In this document: piece by piece, positions 56,233 through 64,000 of the stretch
How positions within the stretch are numbered: the first letter of the stretch is position 1
Layout: each line of letters opens with the position of its first letter
From: Mycobacterium conspicuum
GTDB lineage: Bacteria > Actinomycetota > Actinomycetes > Mycobacteriales > Mycobacteriaceae
Assembly (NCBI RefSeq): GCF_010730195.1
Contig: NZ_AP022613.1
Span: 3,782,001-3,846,000, forward strand
Direction of reading: 5' to 3'
Length of the DNA stretch: 64,000 nt
Made by a program: the position numbers and the translations under genes
Notes under the pieces: generated by a model
Seen by the model: only the letters and a program-made list of their open reading frames with translations
Database searches by the model: none
What the model was told of the DNA's origin: nothing

Positions 56233-56835
56233 ATGGCGTCCGACCGGAAATCACCCTGGAAGACGCTGCAGGGCTTCGCCGAGGACCTGGTGACCAAGCG
56301 GGCCCCGAAGCTGGTCCGTCAGGTGCAGCAGTCCCAGGCCGTGCTGAAGGAACTTCAGCACGCCGTCAAGGTCACCGCGAACGTCATCGCCGCGGTCGCG
56401 CCGCCGCCTCCGGTGGCGATCACCGCGGGCCGGCCGGTGACCAACACCAGCTTCCCGACCGCGCAGCGCGCCCGCAGGATCGTCTACTCCCCCGACCTCG
56501 ATGGCCGCGCCGACCCTGGCGAGATCGTGTGGACCTGGGTGGTCCACGAGGAAGATCCCAGCCAGGGCAAGGACCGCCCGGTGCTGGTCGTGGGCCGTGA
56601 CCGCAGCGTCCTGCTCGGGCTGATGCTGTCCAGCCAGCAGCGCCACGCCGGCGATAAGGATTGGGTGCCGATCGGCTCGGGCGACTGGGACTACGAGGGG
56701 CGGGAAAGCTGGGTCCGGCTCGACCGGGTGCTCGACGTGCCCGAAGAGGGCATTCGTCGCGAGGGTGCGATCCTCGACCGCAAGCTTTTCGACGCGGTGG
56801 CCGCGCGGCTTCGCGCCGAGTACGCCTGGCGCTAG
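56233..56835 (+). CDS. PemK/MazF-fold protein, Rv2405-like
   Basis: 200 residues. A basic, helical N-terminus (about 1-75) precedes a PemK-type barrel: RIVYSPDLDGRADPGEIVWTWV, QGKDRPVLVVGRD, SWVRLDRVLDVPEEGI. MazF toxins share this barrel, but no antitoxin gene is adjacent and the long N-terminal extension is atypical, so toxin activity is doubtful. Conserved in mycobacteria next to lepA. Confidence 0.82.
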   Translation: MASDRKSPWKTLQGFAEDLVTKRAPKLVRQVQQSQAVLKELQHAVKVTANVIAAVAPPPPVAITAGRPVTNTSFPTAQRARRIVYSPDLDGRADPGEIVWTWVVHEEDPSQGKDRPVLVVGRDRSVLLGLMLSSQQRHAGDKDWVPIGSGDWDYEGRESWVRLDRVLDVPEEGIRREGAILDRKLFDAVAARLRAEYAWR

Positions 56836-56854
56836 CCGCGGGTCGCCGCCCTAC

Positions 56855-57289
56855 CTAGCTCGCGCCCTGAGTGATGTAGGACTGCAGCTGCTCGTGCTCG
56901 GCCTCGAGCTCCTCCATGCGCGTCTTCACGACATCGCCGATGCTGACGATGCCGATCAGGTTCCGGCCGTCCAACACCGGCACGTGACGGACACGGTTGG
57001 TCGTCATCAGCGCGCTGATGCTGTCGACCGTGTCGGACTTTGTGCAGGTGGCCACCGCGGCGGTCATGATTTTGGAGACCGGGCCAGACAATATGTCCGC
57101 GCCCTGGGTGTGCAATTGGCGTACCACGTCGCGCTCCGAGACGATGCCGACCACACCGTCGGCGTCGACCACCACCATGGCGCCGATGTTCTGCTCGGCG
57201 AGGCCCGCCAGCAGTTCGCGGACGGTGGCGTCGGGGTTGATCGTCCGCACCGCCGCACCTTTGTTCCGCAAGACGTCCGCGATCCGCAT
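56855..57289 (-). CDS. CBS-domain pair protein, Rv2406c-like
   Basis: 144 residues made of two CBS motifs (about 1-70: DATVRELLAGLAEQNIGAMV, DADGVVGIVSERDVVRQL; about 75-135: DSISALMTTNRVRHVPVLD, NLIGIVSIGDVVKTR). CBS pairs bind adenosine nucleotides and sense energy state. ATG 57289 follows GGAGGTTATTA. The last residues form a short Glu-rich helix. Partner unknown. Confidence 0.92.
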   Translation of the reverse strand: MRIADVLRNKGAAVRTINPDATVRELLAGLAEQNIGAMVVVDADGVVGIVSERDVVRQLHTQGADILSGPVSKIMTAAVATCTKSDTVDSISALMTTNRVRHVPVLDGRNLIGIVSIGDVVKTRMEELEAEHEQLQSYITQGAS

Positions 57290-57475
57290 TAATAACCTCC
57301 AGCCGGGTTTGCAACCTGGTTTGTGACCTGCTTCACATCAGGCTACGGCCAACTCGTGCGGCGGGAAAGCAAAGCCGCAAAAGACGCAGCCCTCGCCGAC
57401 GTACCCGCTGAGTGTTCGCCGAAACGCTGCCCGCCCTTGCCGCAACCGACCGCCCTGGCCTGCAAGGATGGGGCC

Positions 57476-58318
57476 ATGATCGAGGTGACTCTGCTCGGAA
57501 CCGGAAGCCCCATCCCCGACGCGAACCGCGCCGGACCGTCCACCCTGGTGCGGGCGGGCGGACAGGTGTTCCTGATCGACTGCGGGCGCGGCGTATTGCA
57601 GCGCGCGGCGGCCGTCGGTGTGGGTGCGGCCGGATTGTCGGCGCTGCTGCTCACGCACCTGCACAGCGACCACATCGCCGAGCTCGGTGACGTGCTCATC
57701 ACCGGCTGGATCAGCAGCTTCGCTCCCGAGCCGGTGCCGTTGCCGATCATCGGGCCGCCGGGCACGGCCGAGACGGTGGAGGCGACGCTGAAGGCGTTCG
57801 GCCACGACATCGGTTATCGCATCGCTCATCACGCCGACCTGAATGCGCCGCCGCCGGTCGAGGTCCACGAATGCACGGAGGGGTCGGTGTGGGATCGCGA
57901 CGGCGTGACGATCCGGGTGGCGCCGACCGATCACCGGCCGGTGGCGCCGACGATCGGGTTCCGGATCGACTTCGACGGCGCTTCGGTGGTGCTGGCCGGT
58001 GACACGGTGCCCTGCTCCGGCCTGGACGGGCTGGCGGCGGGCGCGGATGCCTTGGTGCACACCGTGATTCGCAAGGACATCCTTACTCACGTTCCGCAGC
58101 AACGCATCAAGGACGTCTGCGATTACCACTCGTCGGTGCAGGAGGCCGCCGCAACCGCGGCGCGCGCCGGCGTCGGGACGTTGATCATGACGCACTATGT
58201 GCCGGCGATCGTGCCCGGGCAGGAGGAACAGTGGCGGGCGCTGGCCGCGACCGAATTCGGTGGGCGCATCGAACTCGGCGACGACCTGCACCGCGTCGAG
58301 GTCGCGGCCCGGCAGTAG
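57476..58318 (+). CDS. rnz: Ribonuclease Z / metallo-beta-lactamase fold hydrolase
   Basis: 280 residues, same length as Rv2407. Zinc motif THLHSDH at residues 60-66, further ligands in LAGDTVPC and MTHYVP, and the PST-loop-like region GPSTLVRAGG. RNase Z removes 3' trailers of tRNA precursors. The start is ATG 57476 (MIEVTLLGTGSP); the open frame continues upstream without family similarity. The 186-base spacer from the CBS gene holds the divergent promoters and no gene. Confidence 0.9.
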   Translation: MIEVTLLGTGSPIPDANRAGPSTLVRAGGQVFLIDCGRGVLQRAAAVGVGAAGLSALLLTHLHSDHIAELGDVLITGWISSFAPEPVPLPIIGPPGTAETVEATLKAFGHDIGYRIAHHADLNAPPPVEVHECTEGSVWDRDGVTIRVAPTDHRPVAPTIGFRIDFDGASVVLAGDTVPCSGLDGLAAGADALVHTVIRKDILTHVPQQRIKDVCDYHSSVQEAAATAARAGVGTLIMTHYVPAIVPGQEEQWRALAATEFGGRIELGDDLHRVEVAARQ

Positions 58319-58417
58319 CGCTAGGCCGAAACTGTAGGGAAAACCCTGATGCGCCAAGGGGCCCAGACTCCATAGCGTGCACCTCCGAGAGCATTGCGCG
58401 GGCGAGGGAGGGCAGGC

Positions 58418-59926
58418 ATGTCTTTTGTGATCGTGGCGCCGGAGGCGGTTTCGGCGGCGGCGTCTGAGTTCGCCCGGATCGGTTCGACTGTCAGCGAGGC
58501 CAGCGCCGCCGCCGTGGTGCCCACGACGCGGGTGCTGGCCGCGGGCGCCGATGAGGTGTCGGCGAGCATCGCCGGGCTGTTCAGCACTCATGGCCAGGCC
58601 TATCAGGCGCTGAGCACGCAGGCGCAGGCCTTCCACAGCCGGTTCGTGCAACTGATGACCACGGGTGCGGCACAGTACGCCAGTACCGAGGCCGCCAACG
58701 TCGAGCGGAGCCTGCTCCACGCGGTCAACGCGCCCACCCAGGCGCTGGTGGGTCGCCCGCTGATCGGCAACGGCGCCGACGGGAAGACCGTTGACGGGGT
58801 GGGCCAGCCCGGCGGTGCCGGTGGAATCCTGTACGGCAACGGCGGCCGGGGCGGGAACAGCACCAATCCCGGCGTGGCCGGCGGACGGGGTGGCGATGCC
58901 GGGCTGATCGGCAACGGCGGCGCAGGCGGCACCGGTGGAAGCGGCAACGAGCAGATTGCTAATGGCGGCGCAGGCGGGGCTGGCGGGAAGGGTGGGTTAC
59001 TGTTCGGCAACGGCGGGCCCGGCGGTACCGGCGGCATCACCGACCAAGGGGCCACGAACCACGGCGGCAGAGGCGGGTCGGGTGGCCAAGCGGGCCTGAT
59101 CGGCACCGGTGGCGCCGGCGGGAACGGCGGTAACGATACCCACCTCTTCGGTGGGGATGGTGGCGCCGGCGGCAACGGTGGGCGAGGCGGCTCGCTGAGC
59201 GGCGCCGGCGGCCGCGGCGGCGACGGCGGCACCGGAGCCTTCAACGGTGGATTGGGCGGCGCGGGCGGCCGCGCGGTGCTATTCGGCGATGGCGGGGTAG
59301 GCGGAACCGGCGGTGACGGGGTGGGGCAGGGGATCACCGGCGCCGGCGGCGGCGGGGCCGGTGGTAATGCGGGGCTGCTCTTCGGTGACGGCGGTGCCGG
59401 CGGCGGGAGCGGAGCCGCGGATATCGGCGTCAAGGCCGGATCCGGGGGCAACGGCGCGATGCTGTTTGGCAACGGCGGCGCCGGCGGCGCCGGCGGAGTG
59501 GGGGGCGGCGGCGGGGGCGACGGCGGGGCTTCCGGCATGCTGGTCGGCCGCGGCGGTGCGGGCGGAACCGGTGGGATGGGTGGCGCGACCATTCACTTTG
59601 GTGGCAACGGCGGCAACGGCGGTGCCGCGCAGGGTCTGTTCGGCAGTGGCGGCCGAGGCGGCGACGGGGGCGTCGGCAACAACTTCAACCCGGGCGGAGA
59701 TGGTGGCAACGGCGGCCACGGCGCCAGTCTGATCGGCAATGGCGGCGGTGGCGGCAACGGCGGCCCCGGCGACCTTCCGGCCGACGGTGGCGACGGCGGC
59801 AACGCGGTCGGCCTGATCGGCAACGGCGGCAACGGCGGCGACAGCTTCGACGGCGGCACTGCCGGCACCGGCGGCAAACGCGGGATCCTGTTCGGTCGCG
59901 CGGGGCAGCCCGGCCAGGTCAACTGA
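58418..59926 (+). CDS. PE_PGRS family protein
   Basis: 502 residues. PE domain 1-95 (MSFVIVAPEAVSAAASEFAR) ending in YASTEAAN, which includes the YxxxD/E signal for type VII (ESX) secretion. A GRPLIGNG linker near residue 110 leads into about 380 residues of Gly-Gly-x repeats (GNGGAGGTGG-type), a surface-exposed polyglycine II-like region. It ends GRAGQPGQVN. It lies after rnz, as PE24 does in M. tuberculosis. PE_PGRS genes are largely restricted to the M. tuberculosis-marinum-kansasii side of the slow growers, which informs the species guess. Function of the individual protein unknown. Confidence 0.94.
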   Translation: MSFVIVAPEAVSAAASEFARIGSTVSEASAAAVVPTTRVLAAGADEVSASIAGLFSTHGQAYQALSTQAQAFHSRFVQLMTTGAAQYASTEAANVERSLLHAVNAPTQALVGRPLIGNGADGKTVDGVGQPGGAGGILYGNGGRGGNSTNPGVAGGRGGDAGLIGNGGAGGTGGSGNEQIANGGAGGAGGKGGLLFGNGGPGGTGGITDQGATNHGGRGGSGGQAGLIGTGGAGGNGGNDTHLFGGDGGAGGNGGRGGSLSGAGGRGGDGGTGAFNGGLGGAGGRAVLFGDGGVGGTGGDGVGQGITGAGGGGAGGNAGLLFGDGGAGGGSGAADIGVKAGSGGNGAMLFGNGGAGGAGGVGGGGGGDGGASGMLVGRGGAGGTGGMGGATIHFGGNGGNGGAAQGLFGSGGRGGDGGVGNNFNPGGDGGNGGHGASLIGNGGGGGNGGPGDLPADGGDGGNAVGLIGNGGNGGDSFDGGTAGTGGKRGILFGRAGQPGQVN

Positions 59927-59932
59927 CCGGAG

Positions 59933-60640
59933 TCACCTGCGCGCGCCACGAATATCACTGCGCCGCAACGGCAATTGCGCGCCCGCCGTTACGAGCCATC
60001 CCAGCGCCGACACGCGTGCGATCGGCAAGATCACGCCCAGCCCCGGCCACACCAACACCAGCGTCGCCAACTCGGCGAGCGCGGCAATCGCCAGGCCGAC
60101 CCAGGCCACCGGCCTGGGCGTCAAACCCAGGAGAAGGCTGGGCACCGCCATTCCGGCGATCAGCAGACCCAAGGCCACGATGTGCCCCGGGCCGCCGACC
60201 AAGAACACCAGGTAGTAGATCGCCCGCACCAGGGTCGGGTCCGCGCTGACGTCGGGTCGCGACAGCGTCCAGCCCAGCAAGCCCGTCAGACCGAGGGCCC
60301 CGGCCGCCAGGATGCCGCCCGTCAGCGCGATCGTCGCGCCCGCCGCGGCGACGCCGAGCCGCCGCAAGCGGGCGCTGACCGTCGCCGCGTAGATCGCCAA
60401 CGGCACCGACGACCCGAACGCCGCGACGGCGATGACTTGCACCGCGACCGGTTGGGCGCGCACATACTCCTGGACCGCGGCGGCCGGCCCGTACGGCAAG
60501 GGCATCACACCGCCCAGCGCGATCCCGGCGGCGATCCCGGCGAAAAGGAGTCCAAGGCTGAGCACCGCGAGCAACAACAGCGGCGGCCCAGCTTGCCAGC
60601 GCCGGCCCGCCGCCGATGCGGCTGTGTACGAATTGTTCAT
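59933..60640 (-). CDS. Multi-pass membrane protein of unknown function
   Basis: 235 residues with about six hydrophobic helices (for example LLLLAVLSLGLLFAGIAAGI and LLIAGMAVPSLLLGL) and short polar loops; a soluble C-terminal tail (QLPLRRSDIRGARR). I recognise no catalytic motif or family. ATG 60640 is used. Convergent with the PE_PGRS gene (6-base gap) and followed upstream by the transglutaminase operon on the same strand. Not present at this place in M. tuberculosis as I remember it. Confidence 0.75.
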   Translation of the reverse strand: MNNSYTAASAAGRRWQAGPPLLLLAVLSLGLLFAGIAAGIALGGVMPLPYGPAAAVQEYVRAQPVAVQVIAVAAFGSSVPLAIYAATVSARLRRLGVAAAGATIALTGGILAAGALGLTGLLGWTLSRPDVSADPTLVRAIYYLVFLVGGPGHIVALGLLIAGMAVPSLLLGLTPRPVAWVGLAIAALAELATLVLVWPGLGVILPIARVSALGWLVTAGAQLPLRRSDIRGARR

Positions 60641-60675
60641 GGGACAAACGATATTCCCGGATTTCGAACACGTGA

Positions 60676-61515
60676 TCAGGCCAGCCGAGTGATCTCCACG
60701 ATTACGTCGAGATCGGTCGCCCCTTCCCCGGAATAGATGCCCTTCAGCGGCGACACGTCGCAGTAGTCGCGGCCCACACCCACGCTGACGTACTGCTCGG
60801 TGATGTCGGTGTCATTGGTGGGGTCATAGTTCCACCAGCCGCCGGTCCACGCCTGAATCCAGGCGTGGCTGCGGCCGTCCACGGTCTTGCCGATTTTCGC
60901 GTCCCGCTTCGGGTGCAGATAGCCCGACACATAGCGCGAGGGAATTCCCATGCTGCGCAACAGCATCAGCGTCAAGTGCGCGAAATCCTGGCACACCCCC
61001 TTGCCCTTTTGCAGCGCGTCCAGCCCCGAGGAGTGCACGCCGGTGGTGCCCGGCAAGTAGTCCAGCTCGCCGCGCGCCCAACGCGCGGCGGCGACCACAG
61101 CTTCGCGCGGCTCGTGGTTCTTGATGATCCGTTTGCCCACTGCCGCAACACGATCGCTCGCCGGGGTGTACGCGGTGGGGCGCAGCACCTCGTCGAACCG
61201 ATCGATCACGGCCACCGACCGCAGATCGGTCCACGTCGCCCGCGTGGATGCCGGCTCGGGGCGCTCGGTCTCGACGACGGACGACGACGACACGGTCAGT
61301 TCGGTGTGTGGCGCATGCAAATCGAACACCGTGACGGCGGTACCCCAATAGTCGATGTAGCGGTAGGACCGGGTGGCCGGAATGGTTTCGACACGGTTGA
61401 GGATCACGTTCTGGCGGGTATTGGACCGCGGCGTCAGCCGGGCTTCGTTGTAGGACGCCGTCACTGGGGATCGGTAGGCATAGCCGGTGGTGTGCACCAC
61501 CCGCACCCGCCACAT
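60676..61515 (-). CDS. Transglutaminase-like protein, Rv2409c type
   Basis: 279 residues. Transglutaminase-like Cys-His-Asp triad: GKGVCQDFAHL (Cys near residue 172), GRSHAWIQ and YDPTND. N-terminal beta-rich domain about 1-130 (HTTGYAYRSPVTASYNEARL). ATG 61515 overlaps the alpha-E stop by one base (TGATG). With the alpha-E and ATP-grasp genes it forms a widespread bacterial operon that comparative work has linked to peptide or amide bond formation and cleavage; the substrate is unknown. Confidence 0.9.
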   Translation of the reverse strand: MWRVRVVHTTGYAYRSPVTASYNEARLTPRSNTRQNVILNRVETIPATRSYRYIDYWGTAVTVFDLHAPHTELTVSSSSVVETERPEPASTRATWTDLRSVAVIDRFDEVLRPTAYTPASDRVAAVGKRIIKNHEPREAVVAAARWARGELDYLPGTTGVHSSGLDALQKGKGVCQDFAHLTLMLLRSMGIPSRYVSGYLHPKRDAKIGKTVDGRSHAWIQAWTGGWWNYDPTNDTDITEQYVSVGVGRDYCDVSPLKGIYSGEGATDLDVIVEITRLA

Positions 61516-62492
61516 CAGGCTTCCTCCGTGTTGGCGGCCAACCGGCCTTGATGGCCCGCATCCGACCACGCCACCCACGGCGCGGCATGAAAGTACTGCA
61601 ACGCCAACGCATCTCCGACATCGCGGCAGGTTCTTTGCAGGCTGGCCAGGCGGCCGTCCAGCGACTCCAGCAACACGCCGGGCTGCACGAACTCCAGTTC
61701 GCTGCGGGCCTGCCCGAGCAGGCGCTGCGCCTCGGCGGTGGCCCCCACCCGGCTGTGCGGATTATGCAGCAACTCGTCGAGGTTGTGTTCGGCCAGCCGC
61801 AGCGAGTAGAAGACCGAACGCGGAAACAGCCGGTCGAGCATCATGAACTCGACCACGCGGCCCGCGTCCAGCACACCGCGGTAGGTGCGCAGGTAGGTGT
61901 CGTGCGCGCCGGCGGAGCGCAGCAGGGTCACCCACGCCGGTGACGACGCGCTGTCCCCCACCCGCGACAGCAACAGTCGCACGGTCATGTCGACGCGTTC
62001 GATGGCGCGGCCCAGCACCATGAAGCGGTACCCGTCGTCGCGGGAGAGCGTCGAATCGGCCAGGCCGGCGAACATCGCCGCGCGACCCTCGATGAAGGAC
62101 AAAAACTCATGCGGCCCAAGACGTTTCGCAGCACGCTCACGTTCGGCGAGCGCGTTGTAGGTGGTGTTGAGGCACTCCCAGGTCTCGCTTGAGGTGACTT
62201 CCCGCGCCGACCGCGCGTTCTCCCGCGCCGCCGAGATCGAGGCGACGATGGAGCAGCCGCCTTGGGTGTCGGTGCTGAACGCCACCAGGTCGGTCAGCGA
62301 CCAGACGTCCAGCTCGTGGTCCGGCGCCTGGATGCCGAGCACCCGCAGCAGCAGCCGGGAGGCCTGGTCGGGATCGACGCTGGAATCCTCGAGCAACTGG
62401 TGCACGGCCACATCGAGGATGCGGGCGGTGTCGTCGGCCCGCTCGACATAGCGACCGATCCAATACAGCGCTTCGGCGTTGCGGGCGAGCAT
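61515..62492 (-). CDS. Alpha-E domain protein, Rv2410c type
   Basis: 325 residues, all-helical, beginning MLARNAEALYWIGRYVERAD, the family hallmark, followed by repeated R/E-rich helices (ENARSAREVTSSETWECLN; FMVLGRAIERVDMTVRLLL). No catalytic motif. It always accompanies the circularly permuted ATP-grasp protein and may act as its partner subunit. ATG 62492 overlaps the upstream stop by one base; the open frame extends further upstream but lies inside the ATP-grasp gene. Confidence 0.9.
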   Translation of the reverse strand: MLARNAEALYWIGRYVERADDTARILDVAVHQLLEDSSVDPDQASRLLLRVLGIQAPDHELDVWSLTDLVAFSTDTQGGCSIVASISAARENARSAREVTSSETWECLNTTYNALAERERAAKRLGPHEFLSFIEGRAAMFAGLADSTLSRDDGYRFMVLGRAIERVDMTVRLLLSRVGDSASSPAWVTLLRSAGAHDTYLRTYRGVLDAGRVVEFMMLDRLFPRSVFYSLRLAEHNLDELLHNPHSRVGATAEAQRLLGQARSELEFVQPGVLLESLDGRLASLQRTCRDVGDALALQYFHAAPWVAWSDAGHQGRLAANTEEA

Positions 62493-64000
62493 CAGCGCCT
62501 CGCCCGCCGCTGCTGTTGCTGTTGCTGACCCTGTTGCTTTTGCTGGGGGCGCGGCTTCTGCTTTGGTGACTGCTTGGGCGCCGGTGCCGACCCGTCGCCA
62601 TCCTCGCCGGGCAACGGCTTGGGCAGCGAGCGCACCACCTCGGCCGCGCCCAACTCGTGATTGACCGCCGAGGCGCGCGGCGCCAGCACCCAAGTGTCCT
62701 TGGAGCCGCCGCCCTGGCTGGAGTTGACCACGCGCGACCCTTCGACCAGGGCCACGCGGCTCAGGCCGCCCGGCAGCACCCAGATGCCGTCGCCGTCGTT
62801 GACTGCGAACGGCCGCAGGTCGACGTAGCGGGGGGCCAGGTTGTTCCCGATCTGGGTCGGCACGGTGGACAGCTCCATCATGGGCTGCGCGATCCAGCTC
62901 CGCGGGTCGTCGCGAATCTTCTTGCTGACCTCGGCGAGCTCTTTCGCGGAGGCCTCCGGACCGAAGACGATGCCGTACCCCCCGGAGCCCTCGACCGGCT
63001 TGAGGACCAGTTCGCGGACGCGGTCGAGCACCTCCTCGCGTTCGTCATCGAGCCAGCAGCGGTAGGTTTCGACGTTGGCCAGCAGCGGCTTTTCGCCCAG
63101 GTAGTACTCGATCATGGTGGGCACATAGGTGTAGATGAGTTTGTCGTCGCCGACGCCGTTGCCGATGGCGCTGGAGATCACCACGTTGCCGGCCCGGGCG
63201 GCGTTGACCAGACCGGCCACCCCGAGCACCGAGTCGGCGCGGAACTGCAGCGGGTCCAGGAACGCGTCGTCGATGCGGCGATAGATGACGTCGACCTGCC
63301 GCTCCCCCTCGGTGGTGCGCATGTACACCTGGTTGTCGCGGCAGAACAGGTCGCGGCCCTCGACCAGCTCGACACCCATCTGGCGGGCCAGCAGCGAGTG
63401 CTCGAAGTAGGCCGAGTTGTACACGCCCGGGGTCAGCACCACCACCGTCGGGTCCGCCTCGTTGGTGGCCGCGGAGTTGCGCAGCGCCCGCAGCAGGTGC
63501 GAGGAGTAGTCGTCGACCGCGCGCACCCGATGGGTGGCGAACAGGTTCGGGAAGACCCGCGCCATCGTCCGCCGGTTCTCCATGACGTAGGACACCCCGG
63601 ACGGCGAGCGCAGGTTGTCCTCGAGCACCCGGAAGTCGCCGCGGTCGTCGCGGATCAGGTCAATGCCCGCGACGTGGATGCGCACCCCGTTGGGCGGGAC
63701 GATGCCCACGGCCTGGCGGTGGAAATGCTCGCACGACGTGATCAGTCGGCGCGGGATCACGCCGTCGCGCAGGATCTCCTGATCCCCGTAGATGTCGTCG
63801 AGGTAGCGCTCGAGGGCGTTGACGCGCTGGGTGATGCCGCGCTCGAGCCGGTTCCATTCGGCCGCCGAGATCACCCGCGGCACCAGATCCAGCGGAAAGG
63901 GCCGTTCCTGGCCGGACAGCGAGAACGTGATGCCCTGGTCGATGAAGGCCCGGGCCAGCGCCTCGGCGCGGGCCTTGAGATCCGACGCGTCCGAGGGCGC
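62492..64000 (-). CDS. Circularly permuted ATP-grasp protein, Rv2411c type (5' part outside the window)
   Basis: At least 502 residues; the frame stays open to the window edge (QGITFSLSGQERPFPLDLVP just inside it), so the N-terminus is missing. Blocks typical of the family: RPFDLTL-like IAAEWNRLERGITQRVNALE (beginning at ISAAEWN), YVMENRRTMARVFPNLF, LKPVEGSGGYGIVFGPEA (ATP-binding) and GLSRVALVEGSRVVNSSQGG. The C-terminal 45 residues are low-complexity Pro/Lys/Gln (KQKPRPQQKQQGQQQQQQ), probably disordered. Likely ligates an amine to a carboxylate with ATP; substrate unknown. First known gene of the overlapping trio. Confidence 0.9.
   Translation of the reverse strand, partial: APSDASDLKARAEALARAFIDQGITFSLSGQERPFPLDLVPRVISAAEWNRLERGITQRVNALERYLDDIYGDQEILRDGVIPRRLITSCEHFHRQAVGIVPPNGVRIHVAGIDLIRDDRGDFRVLEDNLRSPSGVSYVMENRRTMARVFPNLFATHRVRAVDDYSSHLLRALRNSAATNEADPTVVVLTPGVYNSAYFEHSLLARQMGVELVEGRDLFCRDNQVYMRTTEGERQVDVIYRRIDDAFLDPLQFRADSVLGVAGLVNAARAGNVVISSAIGNGVGDDKLIYTYVPTMIEYYLGEKPLLANVETYRCWLDDEREEVLDRVRELVLKPVEGSGGYGIVFGPEASAKELAEVSKKIRDDPRSWIAQPMMELSTVPTQIGNNLAPRYVDLRPFAVNDGDGIWVLPGGLSRVALVEGSRVVNSSQGGGSKDTWVLAPRASAVNHELGAAEVVRSLPKPLPGEDGDGSAPAPKQSPKQKPRPQQKQQGQQQQQQRRARR

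Noticed and set aside
56233..56835. Type II toxin (MazF/PemK) call for the Rv2405-like protein
   Set aside because: The barrel fold fits but there is no antitoxin partner, and the long basic N-terminal extension is not found in toxins; kept as a fold-level annotation only.
58603..59592. Proline-rich open frame antisense to the PE_PGRS gene
   Set aside because: It is the direct complement of glycine-rich repeats (Pro-Pro-x pattern) and has no independent signal.

Overview
The window is chromosome from a slow-growing Mycobacterium. It is uniformly GC-rich, uses many GTG starts, and carries a PE_PGRS gene, two secreted MTB12-family proteins and a gene order that follows the M. tuberculosis Rv2368c-Rv2411c interval closely (phoH, rsmE, dnaJ2, hrcA, Rv2375, cfp2, mbt genes, mbtI, Rv2387, hemW, sirA/nirA, cysH, che1, cysA-W-T-subI, treH, lppR, lepA, Rv2405, Rv2406c, rnz, PE gene, Rv2409c-Rv2411c). 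I name the genus with confidence; I do not name the species.

Layout. 1-6.4 kb: heat-shock and RNA-modification operon (hrcA-dnaJ2-rsmE-phoH, minus strand), an Rv2375-like gene, a carboxymuconolactone decarboxylase plus ECF41-type sigma factor pair, and two MTB12/CFP2-like secreted proteins. 6.5-30.5 kb: a siderophore cluster. It has the mycobactin NRPS/PKS set (mbtB, mbtF, mbtE, mbtT, mbtC, mbtD, mbtG, mbtA), but the order differs from M. tuberculosis and two genes are added: a discrete SagB-type flavin oxidase and an N10-formyltetrahydrofolate-dependent formyltransferase. Together these suggest an aryl-oxazole, N-formyl-N-hydroxylysine siderophore of nocobactin/formobactin type rather than a classical acylated oxazoline mycobactin. 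Two IdeR-like iron boxes lie at its divergent promoters and a third precedes mbtI. 30.5-35.8 kb: a five-gene oxidative lipid/xenobiotic operon (esterase, SDR, ferritin-like diiron protein, Baeyer-Villiger-type monooxygenase, MerR regulator) behind a perfect inverted repeat. It sits between mbtA and mbtI. 35.8-41.5 kb: mbtI, two tandem SbtA-like bicarbonate transporter paralogues and hemW.

41.6-49.8 kb: sulfur assimilation. The sulfite reductase/APS reductase/sirohydrochlorin chelatase genes run on the plus strand and the sulfate ABC transporter plus a rhodanese on the minus strand. Each of the two operons is preceded by a short cysteine-rich leader ORF with a leaderless-type promoter, which fits cysteine-responsive attenuation. 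Two very small membrane proteins follow. 49.8-64 kb: an FAD monooxygenase, trehalase, LppR, LepA, a PemK-like protein, a CBS protein, RNase Z, a PE_PGRS protein, a membrane protein, and the overlapping transglutaminase/alpha-E/ATP-grasp trio, the last running off the right edge.

How the parts connect: iron (IdeR boxes) should control the siderophore genes, cysteine (leader peptides) the sulfur genes, and siroheme from che1 supplies the sulfite reductase. All functions are inferred from sequence motifs and remembered family knowledge; no database search was run.
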